A stretch of 64,000 nt of DNA from Pandoraea vervacti. Its GTDB lineage: Bacteria > Pseudomonadota > Gammaproteobacteria > Burkholderiales > Burkholderiaceae. Within the stretch, counting starts at the first letter, position 1; every line of letters begins with the position of its first letter. This document shows, piece after piece, positions 28,762-36,783 of this stretch. Location: assembly GCF_000934605.2 (NCBI RefSeq), contig NZ_CP010897.2, forward strand, positions 4,216,001 to 4,280,000, in the 5' to 3' direction. The translations under genes and the position numbers were made by a program. The notes under the pieces were generated by a model, which saw only the letters and a list, made by a program, of their open reading frames with translations, searched no databases and had not been told where the DNA came from.

Positions 28762-31488
28762 TCACGCTGCGCTCGTTGCCATCGACGTCGACGCCGGCGC
28801 GCAAGACAACGCAGACGCCGCGCACATGCGCTGCAACTCCGGCAGGCACGAACCGCAGACCGTGCCGCAACCGAGCGTTGCCTTGAGCTGGCCGACGTCG
28901 GCGCCCGCCGCGATGGCCGCGTCAATGCTCGACGCCGTCACCGAATTGCACTGGCAAACGGTGCGATCGCGCGGCGCTGTCGGGCCACTGTCGGCCGCAA
29001 ATACGGCGTGACGCGCCCGCGTCCACGGCAATGCCTCGCGCACACGGGCGAGCAGCGACGCCGATCCCGTCACATCCGCTTCGCTGCCCGCGACCAGCAC
29101 GCCGTCGATCAGCGTCTCGCGCCAGGCCACACGCTTGGTCATCGCACGGCGCGCATCGCGATACTCGAGCAACGACGCGTCGCGCGGCAACGCCAACGCC
29201 GTATGCAGACGCTCCAGCCATTCCGTATCCGGCTGGTCGTCAGCGACCGTCACCACCAGACGGTCGTCGCCTTCGAGGCGCACCGCCGCAAACCGCCGTT
29301 CGGCCAGCAGCGGCTGCACCGCCGCGTGCAGCCGGAGCGCATCGCCGCGCCGCACGGCCGCCACGCGCCAGGGCAAGGTCAGCGGATCGACGCGCACGGC
29401 CGCGTGCTTGAGTTCGGGCTGCTTCGAATACGGGTCGACAACGCCCGTCGTGGTGTCGTTCACGCCGCCGCCGCCGAGGAACTGGCCGCTCCAGTGCATC
29501 GCGACGAACACCGTGCCCGATGCCACGTCGTCGCTCACGGCAAGCGTGAGCACACGCTCGCCGCGACGGCTCGATAACCGTACGAGGTCGCCCGCGCGCA
29601 GACCACGCCGCGCGGCGTCGCCCGGATGCATCGTCAGCGACGGGTCCGGTGCATGCTCGAACGACTGCCCGATGCGCCCCGTGCGGCTCATGCCGTGCCA
29701 TTGATCGCGCAAACGTCCGGTAATCAGACGCAACGGATGCCGCGCATTGATCGGCTCGGCAACCGGCTGGTAGTCGAACGCATGAAATCTGGCCCGACCG
29801 TCGGGTGTCGCGAAAACGCCATCTTCATAGCGACGCGGCGCACCCTGCGCCGCCCCCGCCGGGAAGGGCCACTGCTGCGGTCCGCGCGCGTCCAGCAAGG
29901 CGTAATCGATACCGCCGATATCGAGATCGCGACCGACGGTGAGCGCGCGATGCTCGTCGAATATCGCCTCGATGGACGAAAACGAGAACGGCTCGGGCGA
30001 CACACCGAGCTTCGGCGCGAGTCGCCGCGCCGCTTCACTCGCAATCCACCAGTCCGCACGCGCCGCACCGGGCGCGGCCACCGCCGCGCGCACGCGGGAA
30101 ATCCGGCGCTCCGAATTCGTGACGGTGCCGGCCTTCTCGCCCCAACTGGCTGCGGGCAGCAGCACGTCGGCATACGGCACCGTGTCCGTCTGATGAAACG
30201 CTTCCTGGACGACGACGAACTCGGCATTGGCCAGCGCCTCGCGCACGCGTGCGCTGTCGGGCATCGAATGCACCGGGTTCGTGCAGGCGATCCAGATCGC
30301 CTTGACGCGCCCGTCCCGCACGGCGTCAAACATCTCCACCGCCGGCAGGCCCGGCTTGTCCGAGAGGCTCGTCACGCCCCAGAGCTGCTCGATTTCGGCG
30401 CGATGCGCGGCGTTGCCGATCTCGCGATGGGCAGCAAGCATCGTCGCCAGTGCGCCGACTTCGCGTCCGCCCATGGCGTTGGGCTGGCCGGTCAACGAAA
30501 ACGGCCCGGCGCCGGCGCGGCCGATCTGCCCCGTCGCCAGATGCAGATGGATGAGCGCCAGATTCTTTTGCGTGCCATGGCTCGACTGATTCAGGCCCAT
30601 GCAATAGAGCGACAGCGCCGCCGGACTTTCACCGAACCAGTCGGCGGCCTGGCGCAACGCCGACTCCTCGATGCCGCAGATGTCCGCAACGAGTTGCGGC
30701 GCATAGGCGCGCAAGGTTTGCTTGAGCGCGTCGAACCCCTCGGTGTGCGCCTCGATGTAACCACGGTCGATGCGCCCTTCCCAGATGAGGTGATGCAACA
30801 TGCCGTGAAATAGCGCGACGTCGGTGCCGGGCACGATCGGCAGATGCAGATCGGCCATGGCAGCGGTATCGGTGCGGCGCGGGTCGACGACGATCCACCG
30901 AATCGACGGATCGGCGGCCTTCGCCGCCTCGAGTCGACGAAACAGCACCGGATGCGCATACGCCATGTTGCTGCCCGCGAAGATCACCGTGCGGGCGGCG
31001 TCGAGGTCGTCGTAGCACGTGGGCGGACCGTCGGCGCCGAGCGCCATCTTGTAAGCACTCACGGCGCTCGACATGCAAAGGCGCGAGTTCGTATCGATGT
31101 TGTTGGTGCGCACCAGCCCTTTGGCCAGTTTGTTGAAGACGTAGTAGTCCTCCGTGAGCAACTGTCCCGAGACGTAAAACGCCACGGCGTCCGGCCCGTG
31201 ATGGCGAATGACATCGGCAAAACGCGACGCCACCGCCTCGAGCGCGGCGTCCCACGTCACGGGCGCACGCCCCGCATCGCGCGACGCACGCATCTCGGGC
31301 ATCAGCACACGCCCGGCGAGCGACTGGGCAGTGAGCGGCAGCGTCATTCCCTTGCTGCACAGCCGCCCATGGTTCGCCGGATGCGCCGGGTCACCGCGTA
31401 CGCCGACGATGCGCTCGCCGTCGCTCTCGACGAGCATGCCGCAACCGACGCCGCAGTAGCAGCAGGTGGTTGGCGTAATGGTGGTCAT
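28762..31488 (-). CDS. nasA: assimilatory nitrate reductase catalytic subunit with C-terminal BFD-like domain
   Basis: A 908-residue molybdopterin enzyme that reduces nitrate to nitrite in the cytoplasm. The N-terminus binds [4Fe-4S] (CCYCGVGCGMLVESDGE ... GRLCSKG), then the molybdopterin domains (SRLCMSSAVSAYKMALGADGPPTCYDD; GTDVALFHGMLHHLIWEG; GQPNAMGGREVG) and the dinucleotide-binding C-terminal domain (RLITGRLRDQWHGMSRTG). Residues about 840-895 add a BFD-like [2Fe-2S] domain (CQCNSVTASSI ... GCGTVCGSC), as in Klebsiella NasA. There is no twin-arginine signal. It is 36 bp after nirD on the same strand. Confidence 0.94.
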   Translation of the reverse strand: MTTITPTTCCYCGVGCGMLVESDGERIVGVRGDPAHPANHGRLCSKGMTLPLTAQSLAGRVLMPEMRASRDAGRAPVTWDAALEAVASRFADVIRHHGPDAVAFYVSGQLLTEDYYVFNKLAKGLVRTNNIDTNSRLCMSSAVSAYKMALGADGPPTCYDDLDAARTVIFAGSNMAYAHPVLFRRLEAAKAADPSIRWIVVDPRRTDTAAMADLHLPIVPGTDVALFHGMLHHLIWEGRIDRGYIEAHTEGFDALKQTLRAYAPQLVADICGIEESALRQAADWFGESPAALSLYCMGLNQSSHGTQKNLALIHLHLATGQIGRAGAGPFSLTGQPNAMGGREVGALATMLAAHREIGNAAHRAEIEQLWGVTSLSDKPGLPAVEMFDAVRDGRVKAIWIACTNPVHSMPDSARVREALANAEFVVVQEAFHQTDTVPYADVLLPAASWGEKAGTVTNSERRISRVRAAVAAPGAARADWWIASEAARRLAPKLGVSPEPFSFSSIEAIFDEHRALTVGRDLDIGGIDYALLDARGPQQWPFPAGAAQGAPRRYEDGVFATPDGRARFHAFDYQPVAEPINARHPLRLITGRLRDQWHGMSRTGRIGQSFEHAPDPSLTMHPGDAARRGLRAGDLVRLSSRRGERVLTLAVSDDVASGTVFVAMHWSGQFLGGGGVNDTTTGVVDPYSKQPELKHAAVRVDPLTLPWRVAAVRRGDALRLHAAVQPLLAERRFAAVRLEGDDRLVVTVADDQPDTEWLERLHTALALPRDASLLEYRDARRAMTKRVAWRETLIDGVLVAGSEADVTGSASLLARVREALPWTRARHAVFAADSGPTAPRDRTVCQCNSVTASSIDAAIAAGADVGQLKATLGCGTVCGSCLPELQRMCAASALSCAPASTSMATSAA

Positions 31489-31524
31489 AAGGGACTCCGG
31501 CCGGGGGTTATCGAGGAACGTGCG

Positions 31525-31950
31525 TCAGACGGTGACCCCGTCGGCCACGTCGGCCGGGCCACCCGTTTCAGCGGCATCGTCGCGCCCCGTCTCATCGAAC
31601 GACAGATACACCTCGCCGGCATCGATTCGCACGGGAAAGCGCTGTGCACAGCCGACATCCGGTGCGCAGGCTTCGCCCGTCCTCAGATCGAGGTTCCAGG
31701 CGTGCAACGGACAAGTGACCTTCTCGCCGTGCACGATGCCTTGCGAGAGCGCGCCGCCCTTGTGCGGACATTGGTCGCGCAACGCGAAGACGCTATCGCT
31801 CTCCGTACGAAACAGCGCGATGTCGCCGCTGGAATGCGTGAGCACACGCGAACCCAGGCGCGGAATCGCGTTCACGTCGCATACATGCAGCCAGGTCGGT
31901 TGGCATGGCTCCATAGCGGTCTTGGCGGTCTTGGCGGTCATGGCGGTCAT
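31525..31950 (-). CDS. nirD: nitrite reductase (NADH) small subunit, Rieske type
   Basis: A 141-residue Rieske-fold protein that partners NirB. The cluster ligands are all present: C61-x-H63 (CPHKGG) and C80-x2-H83 (CPLHAW). ATG 31950 follows AGGAGACGCCCC and is chosen over two later in-frame ATGs. The first 12 residues (MTAMTAKTAKTA) are encoded by a 9-bp tandem repeat (31915-31950) and are probably dispensable. The real domain starts at EPCQPTWLHVCDVNAIP. It sits 11 bp after nirB. Confidence 0.93.
   Translation of the reverse strand: MTAMTAKTAKTAMEPCQPTWLHVCDVNAIPRLGSRVLTHSSGDIALFRTESDSVFALRDQCPHKGGALSQGIVHGEKVTCPLHAWNLDLRTGEACAPDVGCAQRFPVRIDAGEVYLSFDETGRDDAAETGGPADVADGVTV
31915..31950 (-). 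repeat. in-frame nonamer repeat in the nirD N-terminus
   Basis: Four units of GGCGGTCTT or GGCGGTCAT (plus strand), reading on the minus strand as repeated Thr-Ala-Met/Lys. The array includes the start codon and gives two alternative in-frame ATGs. Confidence 0.9.
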
Positions 31951-31961
31951 GGGGCGTCTCC

Positions 31962-34424
31962 TCAGACAGTCGTGGTTTCGGTGGCGAGCGTCGTCCCCGC
32001 TACCGTGAGCGGGCGATACTCATTGGCCTGAGCGCCGTCGATGCGCGCCTGCCACGGATCCTGCAGGCCGTCGAGCGCGAACAGCAGGCGCTCGTACAGC
32101 GCACGGCGATTCGCCGCGTCGCTCACCACCTTTTGCTTCACGTAGTCGAGGCCCACGCGATCGATGTAGTGAACCGTGCGATCGAGGTAGTAGGCTTCCT
32201 CGCGATACAACTGCAGGAACGCGCCCGTGTACTCCTTGACCTCGTCGGCCGTTTTCACCTTGACGAGAAATTGCGCCACTTCGGTCTTGATGCCGCCGTT
32301 GCCGCCGACATACAACTCCCAGCCCGAGTCGACCGCGATCACGCCCACGTCCTTGATACCGGCCTCGGCGCAGTTGCGCGGACAGCCCGATACAGCCAGC
32401 TTGACCTTGTGCGGCGACCACATGTTCGCGAGCATCGTCTCCAGATCGATGCCCATCTGCGTACTGTTCTGCGTGCCGAAGCGGCAGAACTCGCTGCCCA
32501 CACACGTCTTCACCGTCCGGATCGACTTGCCGTAGGCGTGGCCCGACGGCATGCCCAGATCGCGCCAGACATTCACGAGGTCGTCCTTCTTCACCCCCAG
32601 CAAGTCGATGCGCTGACCGCCCGTGACCTTGACCATCGGAATGTGATACTTGTCCGCCACGTCCGCAATGCGGCGCAGCTCGCTCGCATTCGTCACGCCA
32701 CCCTTCATCTGGGGAATGACGGAGAACGTGTTGTCTTTCTGGATGTTGGCATGCACGCGCTCATTGACGAAGCGACTTTGCGGATCGTCCACCGCCTCTT
32801 TGGGCCACGTGCTGAGCATGTAGTAGTTCAGCGCGGGACGACACGTCGCACAGCCATTCGGCGTGCGCCACTCCAGGAAGTCGAAGGCGGCGCGGTGCGT
32901 GGTGAGCCGATGTTCGCGCACCGCGCGACGCACTTCCGCATGCGAGAGGTCCGTGCAGCCGCACACCGCCTTTTGCTTCGGTGCGGCGTCGTACGTCGAG
33001 CCCAGCGTGCTCATCAGGATCTGCTCGCACAAACCGGCGCAAGAGCCGCAGGAGCTCGCCGCCTTGGTGTGCTTCTTCACTTCATCCAGGGTGAACAGCC
33101 CCTTCTCGGTGATCGCGCGAACGATGGCGCCCTTGCACACGCCGTTGCAACCGCACACTTCGTCGCTGTCGGCCATGGCCGACGCGCGGTTCTGGCCTTG
33201 CGTGCCGACGTCGCCCACGCTCGATTCGCCGAACATGATGCGCTCGCGCAACTCGCCCAGCGCGCGCCCTTCGCGCAGCAGTTTGAAGTACCACGCGCCG
33301 TCTGCGGTGTCGCCGTAGAGGCATGCCCCGACGAGCTTGTCGTCGCGAATCACGAGCTTCTTGTAGACGCCGCTTGCCGGGTCGGACAGCACGATCTCTT
33401 CCGTGCCCTCGCCACCCAGGAAGTCCCCCGCCGAGAACAGATCGATGCCGGTGACCTTGAGCTTGGTCGAGAGCACCGAGCCGCGATAGCTGCCAATGCC
33501 CATGAGCGCGAGGTGATTCGCGCACACCTTCGCCTGTTCGAACAGGGGCGCCACGAGCCCATACGCCACGCCGCGGTGACTTACGCACTCGCCCACGGCG
33601 TAGATGCGCGGATCGTACGTCTGCAATGTGTCCGACACGACAATGCCGCGCGCGCAGTGCAGCCCGGCCGCCTCGGCAAGCGCGGTGTTCGGGCGAATGC
33701 CCGCCGCCATTACGACGAGATCCGCCGCGATTTCCTCACCGTTGCTGAACTTCACGGCGCGCACGGCGCCGCGCTCGTCGCCCAGAATCTCGGACGTCTG
33801 ATGCGACAGGCGAAAGGCGAGACCGCGCGCTTCAAGCGACTGTTGCAGCAGCTTGCCTGCGGTGGCGTCGAGCTGACGTTCGAGCAGCGTGGGCGCCAGA
33901 TGGACGACCGTCACGTCCATGCCGCGCAGCTTCAGACCATTGGCCGCCTCCAGCCCGAGCAATCCGCCCCCGATCACGACCGCGTGGCGTTTGACCTTCG
34001 CCGTCTCGATCATGATCTCGGTGTCGCGAATGTCGCGATACGTAATGACACCGTCGAGATCCTTGCCTGGCACCGGAAGAATGAACGGACTGGACCCGGT
34101 GGCGATCAGCAGCCGGTCGTACGGCGCTTCGGTGCCGTCGGCGCAGCGCACCACGCGGCGTGGCCGGTCGATTTGCGCGACTTCCTTGCCCAGATGCAGC
34201 GTGATGCCTTTTTCCGCATACCAGTCGAGCGGGTTGAGCACGATGTCCTGAAACGCCTGCTCGCCCGCGAGCACCGGCGAGAGCAGGATGCGGTTGTAGT
34301 TCGGATGCGGCTCCGCGCCGAACACGGTGATGTCGTACTGGTTCGGTGCGATCTCGAGCAGCTCTTCGAGCGTGCGAATGCCGGCCATGCCATTGCCGAC
34401 GACGACCAGACGAGGTTTGCGCAT
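31962..34424 (-). CDS. nirB: nitrite reductase (NADH) large subunit, siroheme/FAD
   Basis: An 820-residue cytoplasmic enzyme that reduces nitrite to ammonium with NADH. Residues 1-400 are the FAD/pyridine-nucleotide oxidoreductase (LVVVGNGMAGIRTLEELLE, then HAVVIGGGLLGLEAANGL). A BFD-like [2Fe-2S] part follows (CGCNGVCKGAIV and CGSCAGLCEQI). The siroheme/[4Fe-4S] domain carries CVGSEFC and SGCPRNC. ATG 34424 has AGGAGA 7 bases upstream and begins the Rossmann fold; the frame stays open for 67 codons upstream, through the leader terminator, which cannot be coding. Expression is predicted to need sigma-54, NtrC and NasT (see leader entries). Confidence 0.95.
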   Translation of the reverse strand: MRKPRLVVVGNGMAGIRTLEELLEIAPNQYDITVFGAEPHPNYNRILLSPVLAGEQAFQDIVLNPLDWYAEKGITLHLGKEVAQIDRPRRVVRCADGTEAPYDRLLIATGSSPFILPVPGKDLDGVITYRDIRDTEIMIETAKVKRHAVVIGGGLLGLEAANGLKLRGMDVTVVHLAPTLLERQLDATAGKLLQQSLEARGLAFRLSHQTSEILGDERGAVRAVKFSNGEEIAADLVVMAAGIRPNTALAEAAGLHCARGIVVSDTLQTYDPRIYAVGECVSHRGVAYGLVAPLFEQAKVCANHLALMGIGSYRGSVLSTKLKVTGIDLFSAGDFLGGEGTEEIVLSDPASGVYKKLVIRDDKLVGACLYGDTADGAWYFKLLREGRALGELRERIMFGESSVGDVGTQGQNRASAMADSDEVCGCNGVCKGAIVRAITEKGLFTLDEVKKHTKAASSCGSCAGLCEQILMSTLGSTYDAAPKQKAVCGCTDLSHAEVRRAVREHRLTTHRAAFDFLEWRTPNGCATCRPALNYYMLSTWPKEAVDDPQSRFVNERVHANIQKDNTFSVIPQMKGGVTNASELRRIADVADKYHIPMVKVTGGQRIDLLGVKKDDLVNVWRDLGMPSGHAYGKSIRTVKTCVGSEFCRFGTQNSTQMGIDLETMLANMWSPHKVKLAVSGCPRNCAEAGIKDVGVIAVDSGWELYVGGNGGIKTEVAQFLVKVKTADEVKEYTGAFLQLYREEAYYLDRTVHYIDRVGLDYVKQKVVSDAANRRALYERLLFALDGLQDPWQARIDGAQANEYRPLTVAGTTLATETTTV

Positions 34425-34466
34425 GCTGTCTTCTCCTGTTGCCGTGCCCGCGTCGCGCGCGGCGCC

Positions 34467-34516
34467 CGAAAAACAAAACGGCGTCCATCCGTGCCGGGGC
34501 ACAGAGGGACGCCGTT
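34467..34516 (-). terminator. leader (attenuator) terminator upstream of nirB
   Basis: On the minus strand AACGGCGTCC (34516-34507) pairs perfectly with GGACGCCGTT (34486-34477). A second small hairpin GTGCC/GGCAC stacks inside. The stem is followed by TTGTTTTTC. It lies 43 bp before nirB, so transcription would stop before the gene unless the first arm is held in another structure. That arm is also part of hairpin P2 at 34500-34524. Confidence 0.85.
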
Positions 34517-34592
34517 GTCCTGTGGGTGCGTCGCACGCTGTCATGCGGGACGTCGCACCTGAATTCGTTGCCGGCGACGCCTTTGCCGCTGG
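34500..34592 (-). promoter_or_regulatory. NasT/ANTAR target: two hexaloop hairpins in the nirB leader
   Basis: Hairpin P1 (34592-34571) has stem GCGGC/GTCGC, extended by CC/GG past one mismatch, and hexaloop AAAGGC. Hairpin P2 (34524-34500) has stem GGAC/GTCC, extended by CACA/TGTG past a 3-base bulge, and hexaloop AACGGC. Both loops have A at position 1 and G at position 4, the ANTAR consensus. The loop and 3' stem of P2 are the first arm of the terminator, so P2 and terminator exclude each other. A GGTGCG/CGCACC hairpin lies between them. NasT binding would stabilise P2 and let transcription continue. Confidence 0.82.
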
Positions 34593-34604
34593 CGTTATGG
34601 CTAA

Positions 34605-34620
34605 CGCAACAAGCGTGCCA
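34605..34620 (-). promoter_or_regulatory. sigma-54 promoter of the nirBD-nasA operon
   Basis: The minus strand reads TGGCACGCTTGTTGCG, which matches the sigma-54 consensus TGGCACGNNNNTTGCW at every fixed base, with GG and GC 10 bp apart. The predicted start, about 12 bases past the -12 element, is near 34594, so hairpin P1 (34592) begins at the very 5' end of the RNA. Confidence 0.85.
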
Positions 34621-34664
34621 GGCAACGTTCCGTCATCGGTAAAGCCACATGGAGCAAGGAGAAG

Positions 34665-34680
34665 ATAGACGTTTGTCTAT
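34665..34680. promoter_or_regulatory. inverted repeat ATAGAC-N4-GTCTAT upstream of the sigma-54 promoter
   Basis: A perfect 6-bp inverted repeat with a 4-bp spacer between the NtrC-like site and the sigma-54 promoter. Position suggests a protein site (for example for IHF-independent repression), but I cannot assign it. Confidence 0.35.
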
Positions 34681-34711
34681 GGGCAGAGTCCGATTTTGTG
34701 CCGAACGCTGC

Positions 34712-34728
34712 TGCACCGCACCAGTGCA
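34712..34728. promoter_or_regulatory. NtrC-like enhancer site
   Basis: TGCACCGCACCAGTGCA matches the NtrC pattern TGCACC-N5-GGTGCA at 11 of 12 bases. Its centre is about 126 bp upstream of the predicted sigma-54 start, the usual distance for NtrC enhancers. It would link the nitrate operon to nitrogen limitation. Confidence 0.65.
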
Positions 34729-34925
34729 AGGTGCGAGATATTTGCGCCGGGCGCACCAGAATGACGCCGTCGGGCACAACGCACCGGGATGATCGTCCAT
34801 GCCGCATCCACGCGCTTTTTGTGCAATCGCAAATCGTGGCTGCCCGTCGCCTTACGGCAATTGCTGATCGACGTCATTCAGGGGTCCGGCAAACGTTGGG
34901 CCTGGCACCTTGCGTGCCAGGGTCG

Positions 34926-36092
34926 TCAGTTCTGCATCAGCGCGCGCCCGATGATGAGTTGCTGGATCTGCGTGGTGCCTTCATACAGACGCAGCAACCG
35001 CACGTCGCGATAGAAACGCTCGACCTTGTATTCGTTGATGTAGCCTGCGCCACCATGCACCTGCACGCCGCGATCCGCCACACGCCCGACCATCTCCGTG
35101 CAGAACAGCTTGGCGCACGAGGCGCGCATGCTGACGTCGGCGTCTCGCGAGCCCGCCGGTTTTGCGTCGTAGCGCAACGCGCAATCCTGCACCATCGACC
35201 ATCCGGCATACAGTTCGGCCTGGCTGTCGGCGAGCATCGCCTGCACAAGCTGGAAGTCGCCGATGCGCTGACCGAACTGCTTGCGCTCGCGCGCGTAAGC
35301 CACCGACTCGTCGAGAATGCGCTGCGCCATGCCGCACGCCAGCGCCGCCACATGCAGACGCCCCCGGTCGAGGACCTTCATGGCGGTCTTGAAGCCCCGG
35401 CCTGCCACGCCGCCGATCACGTTCGCCGCCGGCACGCGTGCCCCCTGAAGCACGACATCGCAGGTCTTGGTGCCGCGCTGCCCCATCTTCCTGTCCGGTT
35501 CGCCCAGCGATAACCCCGGCGTGTCGGCCGGTACGATGAACGCCGAGATGCCGCCCGCGCCCTCGCCGCCGGTGCGCGCCATCAACGTGAAGGCGCCCGC
35601 GCGCGGCGCGTTGGTGATGAAGCGCTTCACGCCGTCGAGCACGTAGGTGTCGCCGTCGAGCACCGCGCGTGTCTTGAGGGCGGCCGGGTCCGATCCGACA
35701 TCGGGCTCCGTGAGCGCGAACGACATGATCAGTTCGCCGCTCGCCACACGTGGCAGCAGATCGCGCTTTTGCGCGTCGGTGCCGTCCATCAGAATGCCCT
35801 GCGAGCCGATGCCCACGTTCGTCCCGAACACCGAACGGAATGCGAGCGACGTCTGTCCGAATTCATAGGCCACGCGCACCTCTTGCGCCATCGACAGGCC
35901 GATACCGCCAAATTCCTCGGGGATCGACAGACCGAACAGGCCCATCGCCTTCATGTCGTCCACGATGGTCGCGGGCACTTCGTCGTGCGCCTCGACATCG
36001 TTCTCGGCGGGCACCAGCCGCTCGCGGATGAAGCGCTGCACAGTGGCGATCAGCAACTCGAACGATTCGCTATCCAGTCCCTTCGATGTCAT
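34926..36092 (-). CDS. acyl-CoA dehydrogenase
   Basis: A 388-residue flavoenzyme that introduces a C2-C3 double bond into an acyl-CoA. The N-terminal helical domain (LIATVQRFIRERLVPAENDVEAHDEVPATIVDDMKAMGLFGL) is followed by the beta domain with FALTEPDVGSDPAAL and the FAD-contacting MGQRGTKTCDV, then the C-terminal helices with the catalytic base Glu371 in LYEGTTQIQ. The length is standard. Substrate chain length cannot be read. It stands alone, divergent from the marR-aae operon. The ATG is the only sensible start and has TTCAAGGGACG upstream. Confidence 0.93.
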   Translation of the reverse strand: MTSKGLDSESFELLIATVQRFIRERLVPAENDVEAHDEVPATIVDDMKAMGLFGLSIPEEFGGIGLSMAQEVRVAYEFGQTSLAFRSVFGTNVGIGSQGILMDGTDAQKRDLLPRVASGELIMSFALTEPDVGSDPAALKTRAVLDGDTYVLDGVKRFITNAPRAGAFTLMARTGGEGAGGISAFIVPADTPGLSLGEPDRKMGQRGTKTCDVVLQGARVPAANVIGGVAGRGFKTAMKVLDRGRLHVAALACGMAQRILDESVAYARERKQFGQRIGDFQLVQAMLADSQAELYAGWSMVQDCALRYDAKPAGSRDADVSMRASCAKLFCTEMVGRVADRGVQVHGGAGYINEYKVERFYRDVRLLRLYEGTTQIQQLIIGRALMQN

Positions 36093-36272
36093 CGGGCGTC
36101 CCTTGAAATATGTCGTAACACTTGTCTGCCGGGCGGGCGACGCCCGCCGCGAATGTCGCTATCTTACCCGCGCAGATCGTCCAAAGGCACGCCGCACGTG
36201 GCTGTGCAAGCGTTGTCGCCCGCGCCCTCCCATCATTTCCACGGGTCACGCAACAGTCCATTAGCTAGCATC

Positions 36273-36295
36273 CTAATAATTAGTTAACATATAAT
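36273..36295 (+). promoter_or_regulatory. marR promoter with palindrome; possible leaderless transcript
   Basis: Perfect -10 TATAAT (36290-36295). An 11-bp palindrome CTAATAATTAG (36273-36283) lies where the spacer would be and is a candidate self-binding site for the MarR protein. No good -35 is visible. The expected start near 36302 is only two bases before the ATG at 36304, so the mRNA may have almost no leader. Confidence 0.5.
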
Positions 36296-36303
36296 CTTTC
36301 GCC

Positions 36304-36777
36304 ATGACCTCCCTAGAATCGCTCCGCTTTGCCTTTACCAGCCATTTGCTGCTGGCGGGCAAACAGTGGCGCCAGTTGTCGCAGGGCGCGATCGTCGAAT
36401 ACGGTATTTCCGCGGCGAGCGCAGGCCCGTTGTTGTTCATCCGCCGTCTCGGGCAGGGTGTGCGTCAGGTCGAGCTCGCGGAGTACGTGGGGCTCGAAGG
36501 CGCGTCGCTCGTGCGCCTGCTCGACCAGTTGTGCGCCGCCGGTCTGGTGGTGCGAGAAGTCGATGCCAGCGACCGGCGGGCCAACGCGCTGCGGCTCACG
36601 CAGGCGGGCGAAGCCCTCGCCGAAAAGCTCGAATCGGAGCTCAGCCAGTTGCGCGCCAAGGTATTTGCGAACATCCCCCGAGACGACTTCGAGGCGGTGT
36701 TGCGCGTGTTCGAAACGCTTAACCGTGCGGCCGACCCGGACGGGTCCATCCTCGCGATGGAGCTCCCGCAGAAGTAA
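36304..36777 (+). CDS. MarR family transcriptional regulator of the efflux operon
   Basis: A 157-residue winged-helix regulator. The recognition region reads VRQVELAEYVGLEGASLVRLLDQLCAAGLVVREVDASDRRANALRLT, the standard MarR pattern with the DxRxN wing. It is the first gene of the aae-type operon (6 bp before the FUSC gene), so local control of the exporter by an aromatic ligand is the natural guess. The ATG has no clear Shine-Dalgarno sequence, in keeping with a leaderless start. Confidence 0.9.
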   Translation: MTSLESLRFAFTSHLLLAGKQWRQLSQGAIVEYGISAASAGPLLFIRRLGQGVRQVELAEYVGLEGASLVRLLDQLCAAGLVVREVDASDRRANALRLTQAGEALAEKLESELSQLRAKVFANIPRDDFEAVLRVFETLNRAADPDGSILAMELPQK

Positions 36778-36783
36778 AAGACC

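Larger units (their letters stand above)
34425..34925. other. nirB leader, promoter and spacer to the acyl-CoA dehydrogenase gene
   Basis: 501 bp without a gene. The left 320 bp hold the nirB control elements listed separately. The right end has a perfect 8-bp hairpin CCTGGCAC/GTGCCAGG (34901-34921) directly after the acyl-CoA dehydrogenase stop, without a T-run, which may be its terminator. Confidence 0.6.

Noticed and set aside
34532..34607. Hairpins with hexaloops GACAGC (34532-34547) and AGCCAT (34592-34607) as ANTAR targets
   Set aside because: Their loops lack the A1/G4 pattern, and the second overlaps the sigma-54 -12 element so it would not be fully transcribed. P1 and P2 fit better.
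34425..34625. 67-codon N-terminal extension of NirB in the open frame
   Set aside because: It would be encoded by the leader terminator and hairpin P1; the start with a good ribosome binding site is at 34424.
34744..34759. Second sigma-54-like element (GG-N10-GC) further upstream of nirB
   Set aside because: Only the GG/GC core fits. The site at 34605-34620 matches fully and stands at the right distance from the NtrC-like site and hairpin P1.
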